From the NCBI RefSeq assembly GCF_963667735.1, contig NZ_OY763919.1:496001-560000 (forward strand): 64,000 nucleotides of DNA. The letters run 5' to 3'. Below are positions 43,003 through 52,809 of the stretch, one piece after another (the stretch's first letter is position 1; the number at the start of each line of letters is the position of its first letter). The position numbers were made by a program, and so were the translations under genes. Source of the DNA: an uncultured Methanoregula sp. GTDB lineage: Archaea; Halobacteriota; Methanomicrobia; Methanomicrobiales; Methanospirillaceae. The notes under the pieces were generated by a model, which made no database searches, had not been told where the DNA came from, and saw nothing but the letters and a program-made list of their open reading frames with translations.

Positions 43003-43581
43003 TCAGCCGAGATAGAGAGGTTCGAATCCCTGTTTGAAGACCTTCCCGAACTGTACCCTGATCTTGGGATCGATGGCACAGACCGGGCAGGTGTAATCGT
43101 CCGGGAGATCCTCAAACTTTGTCCCCGGCTTGATCCCCCGGTGGGGTTCGCCCCGCTTCTCATCGTAAACATAGCTGCATACCGAACAGATATACCGTGT
43201 CGGGCGCCATTCCTCGAAACCCCATTTGCCGATCCTGCCTTTGCCCTGCTGCCCGCAGACCGGGCAGATATAGCTGTCGGGGAGATCGTCAAATTCCGTG
43301 CCGGCAGGGATGCCGTTGTGCGGTTCGCCCCGGAGGGGGGAGTAGATGTACCCGCAGAGCTTGCAGCGGTACCGGGCGGGCACCGCTCCAGCTTTTTTCG
43401 CTGCTGCCTTTTTCACCGGTGATTTCACTGCCGGTTTCTTGACGGGTTTCTTCGCAGTCGTTACATTTTTCTTTGCCGGGGCGGCAGCAGCCTTTTTCGG
43501 GGCAGCAACGGCTTTTTTTGCAGTGGCCGGCTTTGCAGTCCTGGCTTGTGGACTCTTCTTCTGTGTAGCGGTCTTTACCAT
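43003..43581 (-). CDS. Double rubredoxin with Lys/Ala-rich N-terminal tail
   Basis: 192 residues from ATG 43581. Two rubredoxin domains, first CKLCGYIY...[11 protein letters not shown] (about 73-110) and second [16 protein letters not shown]...DDYTCPVCA (about 130-170), each with the CxxC pair set that binds one Fe. They are preceded by about 68 residues of Lys/Ala/Pro repeats ([17 protein letters not shown]). An electron carrier, probably in peroxide/oxygen defence or general redox transfer. No rubrerythrin or flavodiiron gene adjoins. The tail resembles the one on HdrA and the one on L32e. Confidence 0.88.
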   Translation of the reverse strand: MVKTATQKKSPQARTAKPATAKKAVAAPKKAAAAPAKKNVTTAKKPVKKPAVKSPVKKAAAKKAGAVPARYRCKLCGYIYSPLRGEPHNGIPAGTEFDDLPDSYICPVCGQQGKGRIGKWGFEEWRPTRYICSVCSYVYDEKRGEPHRGIKPGTKFEDLPDDYTCPVCAIDPKIRVQFGKVFKQGFEPLYLG

Positions 43582-43752
43582 GTTCACACAATCCTGCCGG
43601 ATACCCCGGGAAGAGCCGGAGCACAATCCGTTATAGGGGAAGATGGAGATTCGGGATAATATATATTATGGATACTGCAATCGCCAGTACCGGATCCGGG
43701 ACGGAACCCGCCATTTTTATCCGCGATCAGAGCGCAATTTCTAATTCAGATT

Positions 43753-44349
43753 ATGCAGGACCTCATTCCCGGAATCATCTATACCTTCTCGGCCCTCTTT
43801 GTCATCCTTGATCCACTCCTGTCCGTGCCCATCTTTGCAGCCATGACCAAGGGGCAGACCCCTGTCGAGATCCACAAACAGGCTTTCATCGCAGTCGCCG
43901 TTGCCGGCGGGCTGATGTACCTCTTCCTCATCTTCAACACAACCATCTTCTCCATTCTCGGGCTGAAACTGCCGGCGTTCCAGATAGCCGGCGGGATACT
44001 TCTCTTCCTGCTGGGTCTCCAGTATGCTCTGGGAGTAGAGTTCGGGCATTGCAAGGAGCGGGCCAATACCGCCGTGGGTGTCGTCATCGGGACACCGCTC
44101 CTCTGCGGTCCCGGCACGATCACGACCGTGATGCTCCTCTCGCGCGACTACGGCCTTCTCATCCCGTTCATCGCGATCACCCTCGCCCTGGTGGCTACCT
44201 GGCTTGTGCTCTATTTTGCCACAACGATCCAGCGTATCCTGGGCGATGTTGTGACGGATATCATGGGAAAAGTGCTCGGGATGCTCGTTGCGGCGATAGC
44301 CGTCCAGATCATTGCATCGGGCGTAATCGCGTACATCAAGATCATCTGA
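43753..44349 (+). CDS. MarC family membrane protein
   Basis: 198 residues, six helices. PLLSVPIFAAMTKGQTPVE near residue 20, FQIAGGILLFLLGLQ and IGTPLLCGPGTITTVMLLS are characteristic MarC blocks. Function of the family is not established (once linked to multiple-antibiotic resistance, later disputed). Single gene. Confidence 0.93.
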   Translation: MQDLIPGIIYTFSALFVILDPLLSVPIFAAMTKGQTPVEIHKQAFIAVAVAGGLMYLFLIFNTTIFSILGLKLPAFQIAGGILLFLLGLQYALGVEFGHCKERANTAVGVVIGTPLLCGPGTITTVMLLSRDYGLLIPFIAITLALVATWLVLYFATTIQRILGDVVTDIMGKVLGMLVAAIAVQIIASGVIAYIKII

Positions 44350-44434
44350 TCCTCCCGTTGCAGCTTTTTTTAACACGAAAAGATTAGAATAAAATCGAAC
44401 ATTGGTTCTCTGCCCGAAAACCCGGCTGATCCGG

Positions 44435-45331
44435 TCAGGAATCCAGTTTCATCGAGTAGACTTCCACCATATGGTGCGGATGGTAGCGCATCTTGGCCTC
44501 CCGGAGACCTTCAACCCCGAGATCGCTCTCGCGGTTGATGTACGGGAACTTCGGGGCAAGCCGGACTGCCGTCTCGGCATTGATCGCCTTGTAAATCCCT
44601 TCGCAGTCCGGCAATCCTTTCTCAAAATGGACGAGCGCCGTGTCGGCATTGAGCGGCTCGAAGAGCGACATGGCTCCAATCTTGGAAAATACCCTGATGA
44701 CCAGTCCTTTGAGGGGAAGTTCGTCGAGATGATCGATGGCAAAAAAGACAGCGTCCTTCTCGTTGGCAAGGACCGGATCCCCGCTCTCGCAGCCTTTCCA
44801 CTCGCACCATTCAATGAGGAAACGCTTCACCTCTTCCCAGTTGTCCCTGGTTATGGGTTCGACAGCACTGGCACAGTTGCGCCGGAACTTGCTCAGCTGG
44901 CGGCGGATGGTTAAGTAATTCTTCCCGGGGAGTTCGGCAAGATCGGAGGACCGGTACACGTACTCGAAATGGTCCCGGTCAGGCACCAGGTTGATGCCGG
45001 GACAGACTTCCCGCATCCAGAGAGCGGTTTCCGGATCGATAAGCACGATAGGCTCATTGTCGCTGGTATCCGAGGCCAGCCGGATCAGGGACCGGAGCAG
45101 TGCCGGGTTCCGCGGGCCGATCGGCGCCCTGAACCGGGTTACCCCGTCGATCGTACTTGCAAGTATGACGTTATGATCCCGGTATACATACGAGTATGCC
45201 GCAAAATGGTTCCAGCAGACCATGTTCGTGAACGTGTTGTCGCTGTGCATCTGGGGATACCGGGCATAATGCTCTTCGAAAAAAGCCCGGTCGGCAAGCG
45301 TCACCGGTTTGAAATCCTCTGCCCGGAGCAT
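44435..45331 (-). CDS. DUF2156-family (GNAT-like) protein
   Basis: 298 residues; FTNMVCWNHFAAYSYVYRD near the N-terminus, LPGKNYLTIRRQLSKFRRN in the middle and FEKGLPDCEGIYKAINAETA near the C-terminus match DUF2156, related to the C-terminal domain of lysyl-phosphatidylglycerol synthases (aminoacyl-tRNA-dependent acyl transfer). Function in archaea unknown. TGATG overlap with the acetyltransferase gene upstream, so both are co-translated. Confidence 0.85.
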   Translation of the reverse strand: MLRAEDFKPVTLADRAFFEEHYARYPQMHSDNTFTNMVCWNHFAAYSYVYRDHNVILASTIDGVTRFRAPIGPRNPALLRSLIRLASDTSDNEPIVLIDPETALWMREVCPGINLVPDRDHFEYVYRSSDLAELPGKNYLTIRRQLSKFRRNCASAVEPITRDNWEEVKRFLIEWCEWKGCESGDPVLANEKDAVFFAIDHLDELPLKGLVIRVFSKIGAMSLFEPLNADTALVHFEKGLPDCEGIYKAINAETAVRLAPKFPYINRESDLGVEGLREAKMRYHPHHMVEVYSMKLDS

Positions 45332-45750
45332 CAGTCATCACCCTGCAGGAGAAGCGGAACATACCCCTCGAGGGGAAGGAACCCCAGCGGTTTGTAGAAG
45401 CGATCGGTGCCGGGTTCGGCAACAAGCCCGATCCAGGTAACACCGGACTGCCGGCAGTTCTGCACAAGGGCTGCGAGGAGCCTGGCCCCGACTCCCAGCT
45501 TCCGGAACCGGGGAAGAACGACAAGATCCTGAACATAACCGTCAGAGACCCCGTCCGAGATCACCCGTCCCATACCAACAGCCCTGCCGGTTGCCCGGTC
45601 AACAGCAACGGCAAAAACAAAACTCCCCCTCATCAGCCGCGGGATCTCCGCGGGATCATACTCTTCTTTCCACCATCCCCCGGCCCGGTAGAGATCCACG
45701 ATCTCGTCCGCATTCCAGGACTGCACGCACTGGATTTCGATTTCACCCAT
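45331..45750 (-). CDS. GNAT family N-acetyltransferase
   Basis: 139 residues from ATG 45750. The acetyl-CoA-binding motif A is QDLVVLPRFRKLGVGARLLAAL; GFLPLEGYVPLLLQGDD ends the protein. Substrate unknown. Begins 115 bases after the cmk stop, so it may be read from the end of the ribosomal operon or from its own promoter. Overlaps the DUF2156 gene by one base. Confidence 0.88.
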   Translation of the reverse strand: MGEIEIQCVQSWNADEIVDLYRAGGWWKEEYDPAEIPRLMRGSFVFAVAVDRATGRAVGMGRVISDGVSDGYVQDLVVLPRFRKLGVGARLLAALVQNCRQSGVTWIGLVAEPGTDRFYKPLGFLPLEGYVPLLLQGDD

Positions 45751-45865
45751 AGCAGCAACACTCCACGTATTCGTAGCACGGGGTCTTTTGGATGATCCGC
45801 GGTTACTGGAGAATAGATAGAGCTGAACGGATACTAAAGACTGATGGATAAGGAAAACGAAAGTA

Positions 45866-46396
45866 TCAGTTTTTGAGCTGCGCAATGGCAGAATCAACAA
45901 TCGATCCCAGGCCTTCCACACCCCAGTGACCGGAGTTGAGGACCATGTGATAGATGAAGAGATCGTTGATGTCGATATTGTAATAAGAGCGGTACCGCCC
46001 GGCCTCGCAGGCTTCGCGTTCGAGAGTTAAGTCTTTTGCCGTGTTTTCATCGGTCACCTGGTCGCGGAACGCGATCCGCTGGATGCGGCAGTCGATAGGT
46101 GCATACAGCCAGATCTTGAGATCGGCCCCCGGCACCATCCAGCCGGAAAGCCGACCTTCCACAATGATATTGTCCCGGGATTCGGCGATCTCTTTCTGCC
46201 GGGCATCGATCATCTTGTCATACGAGGAATCTTCCTCGGCAAGGCGGCCGAACTCGGCCAGCTCCATGTTGTGCTCCCTTGCCAGCTGGCGAAAGACCTC
46301 GCCAGCGGAGATCATCTCAAACCCGTGGCGCTGTGCAAGATACCGTGAGAGGGAGGTTGTCCCGCTTCCGGGCAACCCGCTCACGGTGATCCGCAT
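45866..46396 (-). CDS. cmk: Archaeal cytidylate kinase
   Basis: 176 residues from ATG 46396, which overlaps the previous stop as TGATG. P-loop GLPGSGTTSLSRYLA at 7-21, followed by ISAGEVFRQLA and VEGRLSGWM, typical of the short archaeal CMP kinase. Phosphorylates CMP/dCMP. Common member of the distal archaeal spc operon. Confidence 0.94.
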   Translation of the reverse strand: MRITVSGLPGSGTTSLSRYLAQRHGFEMISAGEVFRQLAREHNMELAEFGRLAEEDSSYDKMIDARQKEIAESRDNIIVEGRLSGWMVPGADLKIWLYAPIDCRIQRIAFRDQVTDENTAKDLTLEREACEAGRYRSYYNIDINDLFIYHMVLNSGHWGVEGLGSIVDSAIAQLKN

Positions 46397-47007
46397 CAGA
46401 GGCCCCCGATGTTGAGGGATTTCCGGATCACCTGGCTCAAGGTGATCGAACAGATCATGTACCAGAAGATCCATGCCGGGATGACCCAGATGACGGCATC
46501 CGTAAGGGAATGCGTGCCAAGGTACGGCATGGTTATCGTGGTATGAACTTCCGAAAGCCGGAAGAGGAGCCAGAAAAAGATGGGGACGGTCAGGACCAGG
46601 ATATAGGCCATGGGCTTGAACTGCTGCTGGGACATCTCCAGCTGATCCTTCATGACCCGATCCCTCTTTGCTTCCAGTTTCTTGATGCGTTTCTCATCCT
46701 GGGAGAGCTGGGCTTCCCGGTATTCCTTCTGGAACTCCTTCATCCGTTCCTGCGATTCGGTCATCCGGTCGTAATCGATCGTGTACTTCTGGATAATAGA
46801 GGAGTACAGGCCGGTGAATGCCGACAGGATTACAATCAGGATGAAGAACGGGATACCAAACGTATCTACAGCAGGGGCAAGAGTTGTATCTATGCCTTTG
46901 CCCACGCCGACCCTCAGCCACTCGATACTGTACGAGACCATCATCAGCATCATTATGACGAGGGCAATGTACATGCCGTATTTATCCCAGATTTTCCCAA
47001 GATCCAT
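46396..47007 (-). CDS. DUF106 (EMC3/TMCO1-like) membrane protein
   Basis: 203 residues: helix 1 near 12-32, helix 2 near 50-70, a long basic coiled coil (MTESQERMKEFQKEYREAQLSQDEKRIKKLEAKRD), then helices near 130-150 and 170-190. This is the archaeal Oxa1-superfamily layout (DUF106), thought to insert membrane proteins at the ribosome; lying next to secY supports that role. Between adk and cmk. Confidence 0.92.
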   Translation of the reverse strand: MDLGKIWDKYGMYIALVIMMLMMVSYSIEWLRVGVGKGIDTTLAPAVDTFGIPFFILIVILSAFTGLYSSIIQKYTIDYDRMTESQERMKEFQKEYREAQLSQDEKRIKKLEAKRDRVMKDQLEMSQQQFKPMAYILVLTVPIFFWLLFRLSEVHTTITMPYLGTHSLTDAVIWVIPAWIFWYMICSITLSQVIRKSLNIGGL

Positions 47008-47011
47008 CTGT

Positions 47012-47584
47012 TCACCTGAGGACTTCTGCCAGTTCCGACGATGAGCGTTCCAGCAAAAAGTCGGGGTTCGTTATGATTCTGATTGTGCAGCCCGTGATCA
47101 TCGCATACGCGGCCGCTATCGACCGGTTGAACTGCTGGTGCTCGGCAATCGAGCGCGAGCCTTCCTTGTCGCGGATACGGGTTTCGTCAGTGAGACGGCG
47201 CATGAGGATCTGGTCATCATCCGTTTCAACGAGAACAATGATGTCGGGCATGAGCTCGCGGAGAACCCAGTCGGGAAGCCCCGCAAGGTAGCCCTTGGGG
47301 GTTTTTACCGACGCGTGGGTATCGATCAGGACATTTCCCGAAACCTGGGCAATCGCCTGGGCGGCGCGCTGCTGGAGCCGTTTCTGAACAGCCCGATCCA
47401 GTGTCCGCATCTGGTCACGGTTCTCGACAACCTTGCCGTTTTTCGCAACCTCGAACATGAACGAGCCGAAATTGATCGACTGGTATTCGATACCCTGCTC
47501 CTTGAGCTTCTTCAATGCCTCGTTGACGACCGTGGTCTTGCCGACCCCGGGTACACCGGTTATGATGACCTTCTTTCCCACCAT
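47012..47584 (-). CDS. adkA: Archaeal adenylate kinase
   Basis: 190 residues, P-loop ITGVPGVGKTTVVNEAL at 8-24 and the VLIDTHASVKTPKGYLAGLP block of archaeal AdkA. Interconverts ATP+AMP and ADP. Usual place right after secY. Confidence 0.95.
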   Translation of the reverse strand: MVGKKVIITGVPGVGKTTVVNEALKKLKEQGIEYQSINFGSFMFEVAKNGKVVENRDQMRTLDRAVQKRLQQRAAQAIAQVSGNVLIDTHASVKTPKGYLAGLPDWVLRELMPDIIVLVETDDDQILMRRLTDETRIRDKEGSRSIAEHQQFNRSIAAAYAMITGCTIRIITNPDFLLERSSSELAEVLR

Positions 47585-47601
47585 CCGTATCTCTCCCTAA
47601 C

Positions 47602-49035
47602 TCACTCTTTGCCAAAGAATGTCCGCATGAACGGATACATCTCCATGATCTGCTGGCTTGCGATCTCCTCGTAGAGACGATAGGTGATACTCACGGTCAG
47701 GAGCAGACCGGTTCCGCTCACGGATCCGATCACACCGAAGAGGTTTGCCACAACACTGAGTACCCCAATGAAGACGCCGCCGATGATCGTGACACGGGGG
47801 ATATACCGGTCAAGGTACTTTTCCAGTACCTGCGGATTCCGGCGGTAGCCAGGGATGGACATGCCAGACATCTGGATCTGCCGGGCAACATCCTTGGAAT
47901 CGAGCCCCGCGGTTTTGATCCAGAAGAGCGCGAAGATCGCACCTCCGACCACCATAAATGTTGTATCCACTCCCATACGTAAAAGGACCTGCCATGGGGC
48001 ATGACCCAGATCCTGAATCCACCACATCCACTGGTTGGGTCCGTTGATGGGTGCAAGATAATACATGATACCGTTGATAGGTGTGCCGTTCTCGAAAACC
48101 CCAAAGATGGTTATGCCGATATTCGAGAGGAACATCCCCACCATCTGGATATTGGCCTGCAGAACCCTTACAAGGATCATGGGGAGAACGCTGGCGTAAA
48201 TCAGTTTGACGGGGAAACGTGCCCGCGCCCCGCGAATCTGCGCGTGGGCAAGGGGAATTTCGATACGGGTGGATTCGACGTATACGATGATGAGGAAGAT
48301 GGCAATGGTCGTGATGAACGCAAGCATCTCCGTGCCGAAATAGGTCATGTAATTTCCGCCGTCAAGACCTATCGCGATAAGACGGGGGAAGAAACCAACC
48401 GGGTACTGATCGGTGACCTTGGCCCAGTTGATGAACCCGCTGATGAGTGCCTGGGATATACCGGCAATGATGAAAAGGCCGACCCCTGAACCGATACCCC
48501 ACTTGGTGACTACTTCATCCATCAGGAAGACGAGAACGCCTCCGATACAGATCTGAATGAATATGAGGAGAGATACCGCAAACAGATTGCCGCCGAAGAA
48601 CTGGCTTGCAATCACGGGATCGGGCTGCAGGAATCCACCGACAAGGTTCGGGGCTGCCTCAATCACAATCATGACGAGGATGAGGATCTTCTGCAGACCC
48701 ATGTACATGACCTGCCCGCGTGTCTCGCTCGTATCAATGTGAAGGATATCTGCACCTTTTAAGAGCTGGAGCACGATGGATGCCGTGACGATCGGTCCGA
48801 TACCAAGGTGGACGATCGATCCGCTTGCACCGGCAAGAAGGGCACGCCATGCTGCAAACAGATCCTGGTTTGCAGGAGCGAGACCAAACACCGGAATATT
48901 CGTCAGGACAAAATACAGAATCAGAATTCCTAACGTCCAGAGAAGTTTGTTTTTAAAATGAACGTGGCCTTCTGGGCTCTTGACTGCGGGCATCGCAGCG
49001 AGCAGGGGTTCCATTCGATCCAGCAGGTTTCCCAT
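47602..49035 (-). CDS. secY: Preprotein translocase SecY
   Basis: 477 residues, ten membrane helices; IGSGVGLFIIAGI and GYRRNPQVLEKYLDRYIPRVTIIGG are SecY landmarks. Forms the protein-conducting channel with SecE and Sec-beta. 33 bases after the L15 stop; ends the ribosomal protein block. Confidence 0.97.
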   Translation of the reverse strand: MGNLLDRMEPLLAAMPAVKSPEGHVHFKNKLLWTLGILILYFVLTNIPVFGLAPANQDLFAAWRALLAGASGSIVHLGIGPIVTASIVLQLLKGADILHIDTSETRGQVMYMGLQKILILVMIVIEAAPNLVGGFLQPDPVIASQFFGGNLFAVSLLIFIQICIGGVLVFLMDEVVTKWGIGSGVGLFIIAGISQALISGFINWAKVTDQYPVGFFPRLIAIGLDGGNYMTYFGTEMLAFITTIAIFLIIVYVESTRIEIPLAHAQIRGARARFPVKLIYASVLPMILVRVLQANIQMVGMFLSNIGITIFGVFENGTPINGIMYYLAPINGPNQWMWWIQDLGHAPWQVLLRMGVDTTFMVVGGAIFALFWIKTAGLDSKDVARQIQMSGMSIPGYRRNPQVLEKYLDRYIPRVTIIGGVFIGVLSVVANLFGVIGSVSGTGLLLTVSITYRLYEEIASQQIMEMYPFMRTFFGKE

Positions 49036-49068
49036 TGTTTCACCAAAAAATTACAAGGATGGCGGTCC

Positions 49069-49497
49069 TTAGACAACGAGTGCCTTGCCACCCATTTTCT
49101 CGATCTTTGCCTTCGCGATCTCAGAGAAGCTTGAGGCAGAGATGTTTATCTTTTTTGTGACTTTGCCGCTGCCAAGAACCTTCTCGATTCCCATATCAGC
49201 GACATTGATCACAACGGCATCTCCTTCCTGCTTTGCGATTCCCTGAGCGATGAGCGACGGGAGGATCTGGTCCAGTGCCCCGACATCGATTGCGATGACA
49301 TCGGTTGCAGTCTGGTTGCAGAACCCGTCTTTTCCAAAGACAGGGCCGCCCATTTCCTTGTACCACTTGACAAAGTGGTGGGCGTTGATACCTGCCCGGC
49401 CCCTGCCACCGCGGTTACCTGCACCACGGCGGTTCTTGTGGGTTCCGCCGCCGCACGTCCGCGATCCGCGGAACTTTGAACGCTTGTTCGTTGGCAT
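49069..49497 (-). CDS. rpl15: Ribosomal protein uL15
   Basis: 142 residues. Basic N-terminus RGSRTCGGGTHKNRRGAGNRGGRGRAG is the L15 signature binding 23S rRNA. Between L30 and SecY. Confidence 0.96.
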   Translation of the reverse strand: MPTNKRSKFRGSRTCGGGTHKNRRGAGNRGGRGRAGINAHHFVKWYKEMGGPVFGKDGFCNQTATDVIAIDVGALDQILPSLIAQGIAKQEGDAVVINVADMGIEKVLGSGKVTKKINISASSFSEIAKAKIEKMGGKALVV

Positions 49498-49503
49498 CTT
49501 GCA

Positions 49504-49965
49504 TCACCTCATCTTGTAGAGGAGCGTGTTGATCTCCTCTCCATAGTAGCCGAGCGCCCCGCCCTGGGGGAAGGTGCGCTTTGTGGTCTTGTATCCCTTG
49601 CGGGGCGGGTGCAGGCGAAGCACGGGTTTGAGGCCCGGGACATCGCGCAGTTTCGTCTCGCCGCTTGCAAGCGCTTTTGCAAATTCGGCAATGCTTCCAT
49701 AAGCCGAATTGGACTTGATGTACTCATCGGTCAGCGGTGCATCGCCGATAACCCTGCCGCGGGTCTGCAGGAGGGTCTCAACGGTTGCTGCATCCACTTC
49801 GCCGAAGGCAACATAATCCTTGACCTTGCGGATCATGCCGAGGTTCTCGGGAGAATCTGGCACGAGCACGCAGTGGTTGATGTGGTGGAGACGGAGCATC
49901 TTTAAGGTGTCCTTGATATCCTGCCGGGTCTTGACAACCCCGCGGACCTGAACAACAGCGTACAT
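49504..49965 (-). CDS. rpl30: Ribosomal protein uL30
   Basis: 153 residues, archaeal long form. MYAVVQVRGVVKTRQDIKDTLKMLRLHHINHCVLVP is the L30 fold start. One base upstream of it ends S5. Confidence 0.96.
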   Translation of the reverse strand: MYAVVQVRGVVKTRQDIKDTLKMLRLHHINHCVLVPDSPENLGMIRKVKDYVAFGEVDAATVETLLQTRGRVIGDAPLTDEYIKSNSAYGSIAEFAKALASGETKLRDVPGLKPVLRLHPPRKGYKTTKRTFPQGGALGYYGEEINTLLYKMR

Positions 49966-50583
49966 TTACTGTGACCCCCCGGTCCGGATCATGTTGGTCT
50001 CTTTGAGTGCATTGAACGTGGCCTTTGCAAAGTTGATGGTGGTGCGGGTCTGTCCGCGGGCAAAGGTCCAGGCATCCTTGATGCCGGCGAGTTCGAGCAC
50101 TTTCTTGCTGATATCACCAGTGACAAGCCCTGTGCCCTGCGGGGCGGGCTTGAGGGTGACCTTGACGCTGCCTGCAATGCCGGTGACCTGCATGGGGATT
50201 GAGTGGGTGAGATCGCACCCGCATTCCCAGCTGCCACAGCCGCGCCGTACCTTGACAAGGTTCATCTTTGCCTTGACAATTGCCTTCTTGATCGCATCGC
50301 CGACCTGGACATCCTTGCCCTGGCCGAACCCGATATACCCGTTGCGGTTGCCGACAATGACAACTGCACGGAACTGGACACGGCGACCGGAGTCGGTCAT
50401 CCGCTGCATCATGGCAATGTCGAGAACTTCGTCCTCAAGATCCGGAAGGAACGCATCGACGATCTCGGGTTCCTTGATCGGCCTGCCGCTTTCGAGAACC
50501 TGATCAATGCTCTTGATATCTCCCGAAGCGACGAGTTTGCCAAGACCGGTGACCGGGCGCCATTCCTGCTTTTCGTATGCCAT
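49966..50583 (-). CDS. rps5: Ribosomal protein uS5
   Basis: 205 residues; [30 protein letters not shown] is the double-stranded-RNA-binding S5 domain and [22 protein letters not shown] the C-terminal domain. Directly abuts L30 and L18. Confidence 0.97.
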   Translation of the reverse strand: MAYEKQEWRPVTGLGKLVASGDIKSIDQVLESGRPIKEPEIVDAFLPDLEDEVLDIAMMQRMTDSGRRVQFRAVVIVGNRNGYIGFGQGKDVQVGDAIKKAIVKAKMNLVKVRRGCGSWECGCDLTHSIPMQVTGIAGSVKVTLKPAPQGTGLVTGDISKKVLELAGIKDAWTFARGQTRTTINFAKATFNALKETNMIRTGGSQ

Positions 50584-50584
50584 T

Positions 50585-51109
50585 TTACACCAGCTCCTTC
50601 TTTATGGCGTCTGCCACCTGTTCGACATTCTTTGCGATATCGCCGGCATTCTTGTTGTATGCCGCAATGTGCTCTCCCTTGATCCGCTCTTCCGAGGGAA
50701 GGACAGATTCGCCGTGAGGGATCTCGAGCCCTGCATCCACAGCGCCTTTCAGCGCTGCAAAGACACGTGCTCCCGGGGTTGCCCGGTGGAGCCCGATGTC
50801 GAGGATTGCCTGCTCATACTGGGCCTTCTTTGCTTTTGCTGCAAAGAGTATCCCGGTGAGATATGCCGCAGGGGTGTTGGAGGTCGAGCCTTTGTACCCG
50901 TATTTCTCGAGTTCGCTTGAGTTTGCTGCAACAAGCGTGCGGTCGCCTTCCATCTCCGCGGTCACCAGCTGGATGATGATGTGCCGGTTTGTCTTCCTGA
51001 CAACCATCCGCGGCGCATCAGCGACAACAAGCCGTGTCCGCTGGTAGTAGTCGGTCTTGCCTTCCCTCCTTCTTCTGAAGGGGACAAAATACCGTGATCC
51101 TGTCGCCAT
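50585..51109 (-). CDS. rpl18: Ribosomal protein uL18
   Basis: 174 residues; [24 protein letters not shown] and VAAYL-type [16 protein letters not shown] blocks are typical of archaeal L18, the 5S rRNA binder. Confidence 0.96.
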   Translation of the reverse strand: MATGSRYFVPFRRRREGKTDYYQRTRLVVADAPRMVVRKTNRHIIIQLVTAEMEGDRTLVAANSSELEKYGYKGSTSNTPAAYLTGILFAAKAKKAQYEQAILDIGLHRATPGARVFAALKGAVDAGLEIPHGESVLPSEERIKGEHIAAYNKNAGDIAKNVEQVADAIKKELV

Positions 51110-51110
51110 G

Positions 51111-51563
51111 TTACTTCATCCTCCCCTGGAGGATCTCCATCTGCGCCTTCATGTGCGCGACACTTCTGAACTGGCCGCCTGCCGCTTTCCGGTAAAGGAT
51201 ACGGTAGAAATGCCGGTCAATGGTGCCGGCATCGCGGAGTTCAACAAGTACTTTCCTGATTGCACGGATCTTCTGGACCCATGCAGTCTTGCTCGGGTTG
51301 CGGGCACCTGCCGCACCCTTTCGTTTCCCGGGACCCTTGCGGTGGCCGTAGGAGCGCTGGGCAATCCGTGCCCGTGCCCTGCCGCGGCTGACACCTTTCT
51401 TCTGCCGTGCCTTGATGGCACCGTCAGTGATGAGGCCGCGAAGATCCTCGCGGGAGATCGCGTTCTCGATGTCCGAGAGCCGGGCCGGGTCGAACCATAC
51501 GCGGTTGACACCACATTTCAGTATGGATGCAACGATCCGCTTCTGGCTGGCGACGTCACTCAT
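51111..51563 (-). CDS. rpl19e: Ribosomal protein eL19
   Basis: 150 residues; [21 protein letters not shown] [19 protein letters not shown] and [34 protein letters not shown] are the L19e hallmarks. Overlaps L32e by eight bases. Confidence 0.96.
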   Translation of the reverse strand: MSDVASQKRIVASILKCGVNRVWFDPARLSDIENAISREDLRGLITDGAIKARQKKGVSRGRARARIAQRSYGHRKGPGKRKGAAGARNPSKTAWVQKIRAIRKVLVELRDAGTIDRHFYRILYRKAAGGQFRSVAHMKAQMEILQGRMK

Positions 51564-52266
51564 TCTTCTTCACCCCTGATTTGGCAGTCTTGGCCTTGGG
51601 TTTTGCTGCTGCCTTGGGCTTTGCCTCGGCATCCTTTTCAGCAGCGGGCTTGGCGGCCTTTGCCGGTGCTTTCTTCTCAGCAGGCTTCTCGGCAGAGTCT
51701 GCCTTGGGTTTTGCAGCCTTTGCTGTTTTTGCCGGAGCCTTCTTCTCCTCAGCCTTTGGTGCCGGCTTTTCCTTTGCGGCTTCCTTCTTTGCCGGGGCGG
51801 AGGATGCTTTTGTCTTGGAGGGCTTTGCTTCTTTCTTCGCTTTTCCCTCGGCCTTCACCGGTGCCTTTGCCGGCTTCTTTGCCTCGACCTTGACGGTGTG
51901 GGGATTCAGAATCTTGATACCTGCTGCGCCTGCCTTCTCCTGGATGGCGATGCGCTTGCGGTCCCCGACAGTTGCTGCAATCCGGATTGCCTGGGTCTTG
52001 GGATCGAGTCCTTCAAGTTCCTTTAACGATGCAACCAGGACTTCAAAGAAGCCGCTCGGGTGCATGTTGCGCACAGCAACGGGGCTGCCGTAGCCGGGCT
52101 TCGGGAGTGCTCCCTTTGCCTTCTTCTGCTCCCTCTGCTTGTTGTGCTGGCCGCGGGGTTTTCTCCAGGAATCGGAGAGCTGGCGTTTCTTGCCATATCC
52201 GTCGCGTTTGAAGCTTGCGCCCTTTTCCACGCGCACCCGGATCAGTCTTTTCACTTCAGTAGTCAT
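51556..52266 (-). CDS. rpl32e: Ribosomal protein eL32 with long Lys/Ala/Pro C-terminal tail
   Basis: 236 residues. The L32e body is in residues 1-130 (FKRDGYGKKRQLSDSWRKPRGQHNKQREQKKAK, PVAVRNMHPSGFFEVLVAS). It is followed by about 105 residues of low-complexity Lys/Ala/Pro/Glu (KPAKAPVKAEGKAKKEAKPSK..., ending AKSGVKKNE). Some archaeal L32e proteins carry extensions, but the length and repetition here are striking. Between L6 and L19e. Confidence 0.95.
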   Translation of the reverse strand: MTTEVKRLIRVRVEKGASFKRDGYGKKRQLSDSWRKPRGQHNKQREQKKAKGALPKPGYGSPVAVRNMHPSGFFEVLVASLKELEGLDPKTQAIRIAATVGDRKRIAIQEKAGAAGIKILNPHTVKVEAKKPAKAPVKAEGKAKKEAKPSKTKASSAPAKKEAAKEKPAPKAEEKKAPAKTAKAAKPKADSAEKPAEKKAPAKAAKPAAEKDAEAKPKAAAKPKAKTAKSGVKKNE

Positions 52267-52272
52267 CTATGA

Positions 52273-52800
52273 TCAGCCCCTCTGGACCATATAGATTCCA
52301 TCCTGGAAAACGCGCGGGTCGCGGTTGCGGATGTGGGTCGCATGTTCGATATTGGCAGCGGATGTACCGACAAGTTCGCGGTCGATACCTGTGAGAACAA
52401 CCTCATCGTTTGCCACTTTTGCAGTGACACCGGCTTCAATCCGTGCAAATCGTGATTTCTTCTCGCCAAGGAAATTGGCGATCTCAAGACGGTTGCCCTG
52501 GAGTTTGAGCTGGATGGGGAAGTGGCTGTAGACCACTTTCATGCGGTACTCGAAACCTTCGCTCACGCCACGGAACATGTTCTTCGTGTGCGCTTCAAGA
52601 GTTCCAACCATCGCGGTGATCTCTTTCCTGCTGGATTCGGTTGAGATGGTGATCTCACCGTTTTCGCAGGTGACGATAACCTGGGGGAACCGCATGTTGC
52701 GGGAGAGCTGCCCTTTTGGACCGGTTACGCGAAGCTGCATGCCGTCAAGCTGGGCTTTAATACCCTCGGGAATTTTTACTTTTCTTACTGCTGACATCAT
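52273..52800 (-). CDS. rpl6: Ribosomal protein uL6
   Basis: 175 residues (start 52800; the next codon is also ATG). KVKIPEGIKAQLDGMQLRVTGPKGQLSR and the repeated L6 fold (RIEAGVTAKVANDEVVLTGIDRELVG) are clear. Confidence 0.96.
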   Translation of the reverse strand: MMSAVRKVKIPEGIKAQLDGMQLRVTGPKGQLSRNMRFPQVIVTCENGEITISTESSRKEITAMVGTLEAHTKNMFRGVSEGFEYRMKVVYSHFPIQLKLQGNRLEIANFLGEKKSRFARIEAGVTAKVANDEVVLTGIDRELVGTSAANIEHATHIRNRDPRVFQDGIYMVQRG

Positions 52801-52809
52801 TGCACCTTC

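Noticed and set aside
43012..43035. GGTTCGAATCC, resembling a tRNA T-loop
   Set aside because: It lies within the rubredoxin C-terminal codons (GFEPL on the minus strand), with no D- or anticodon-arm around it.
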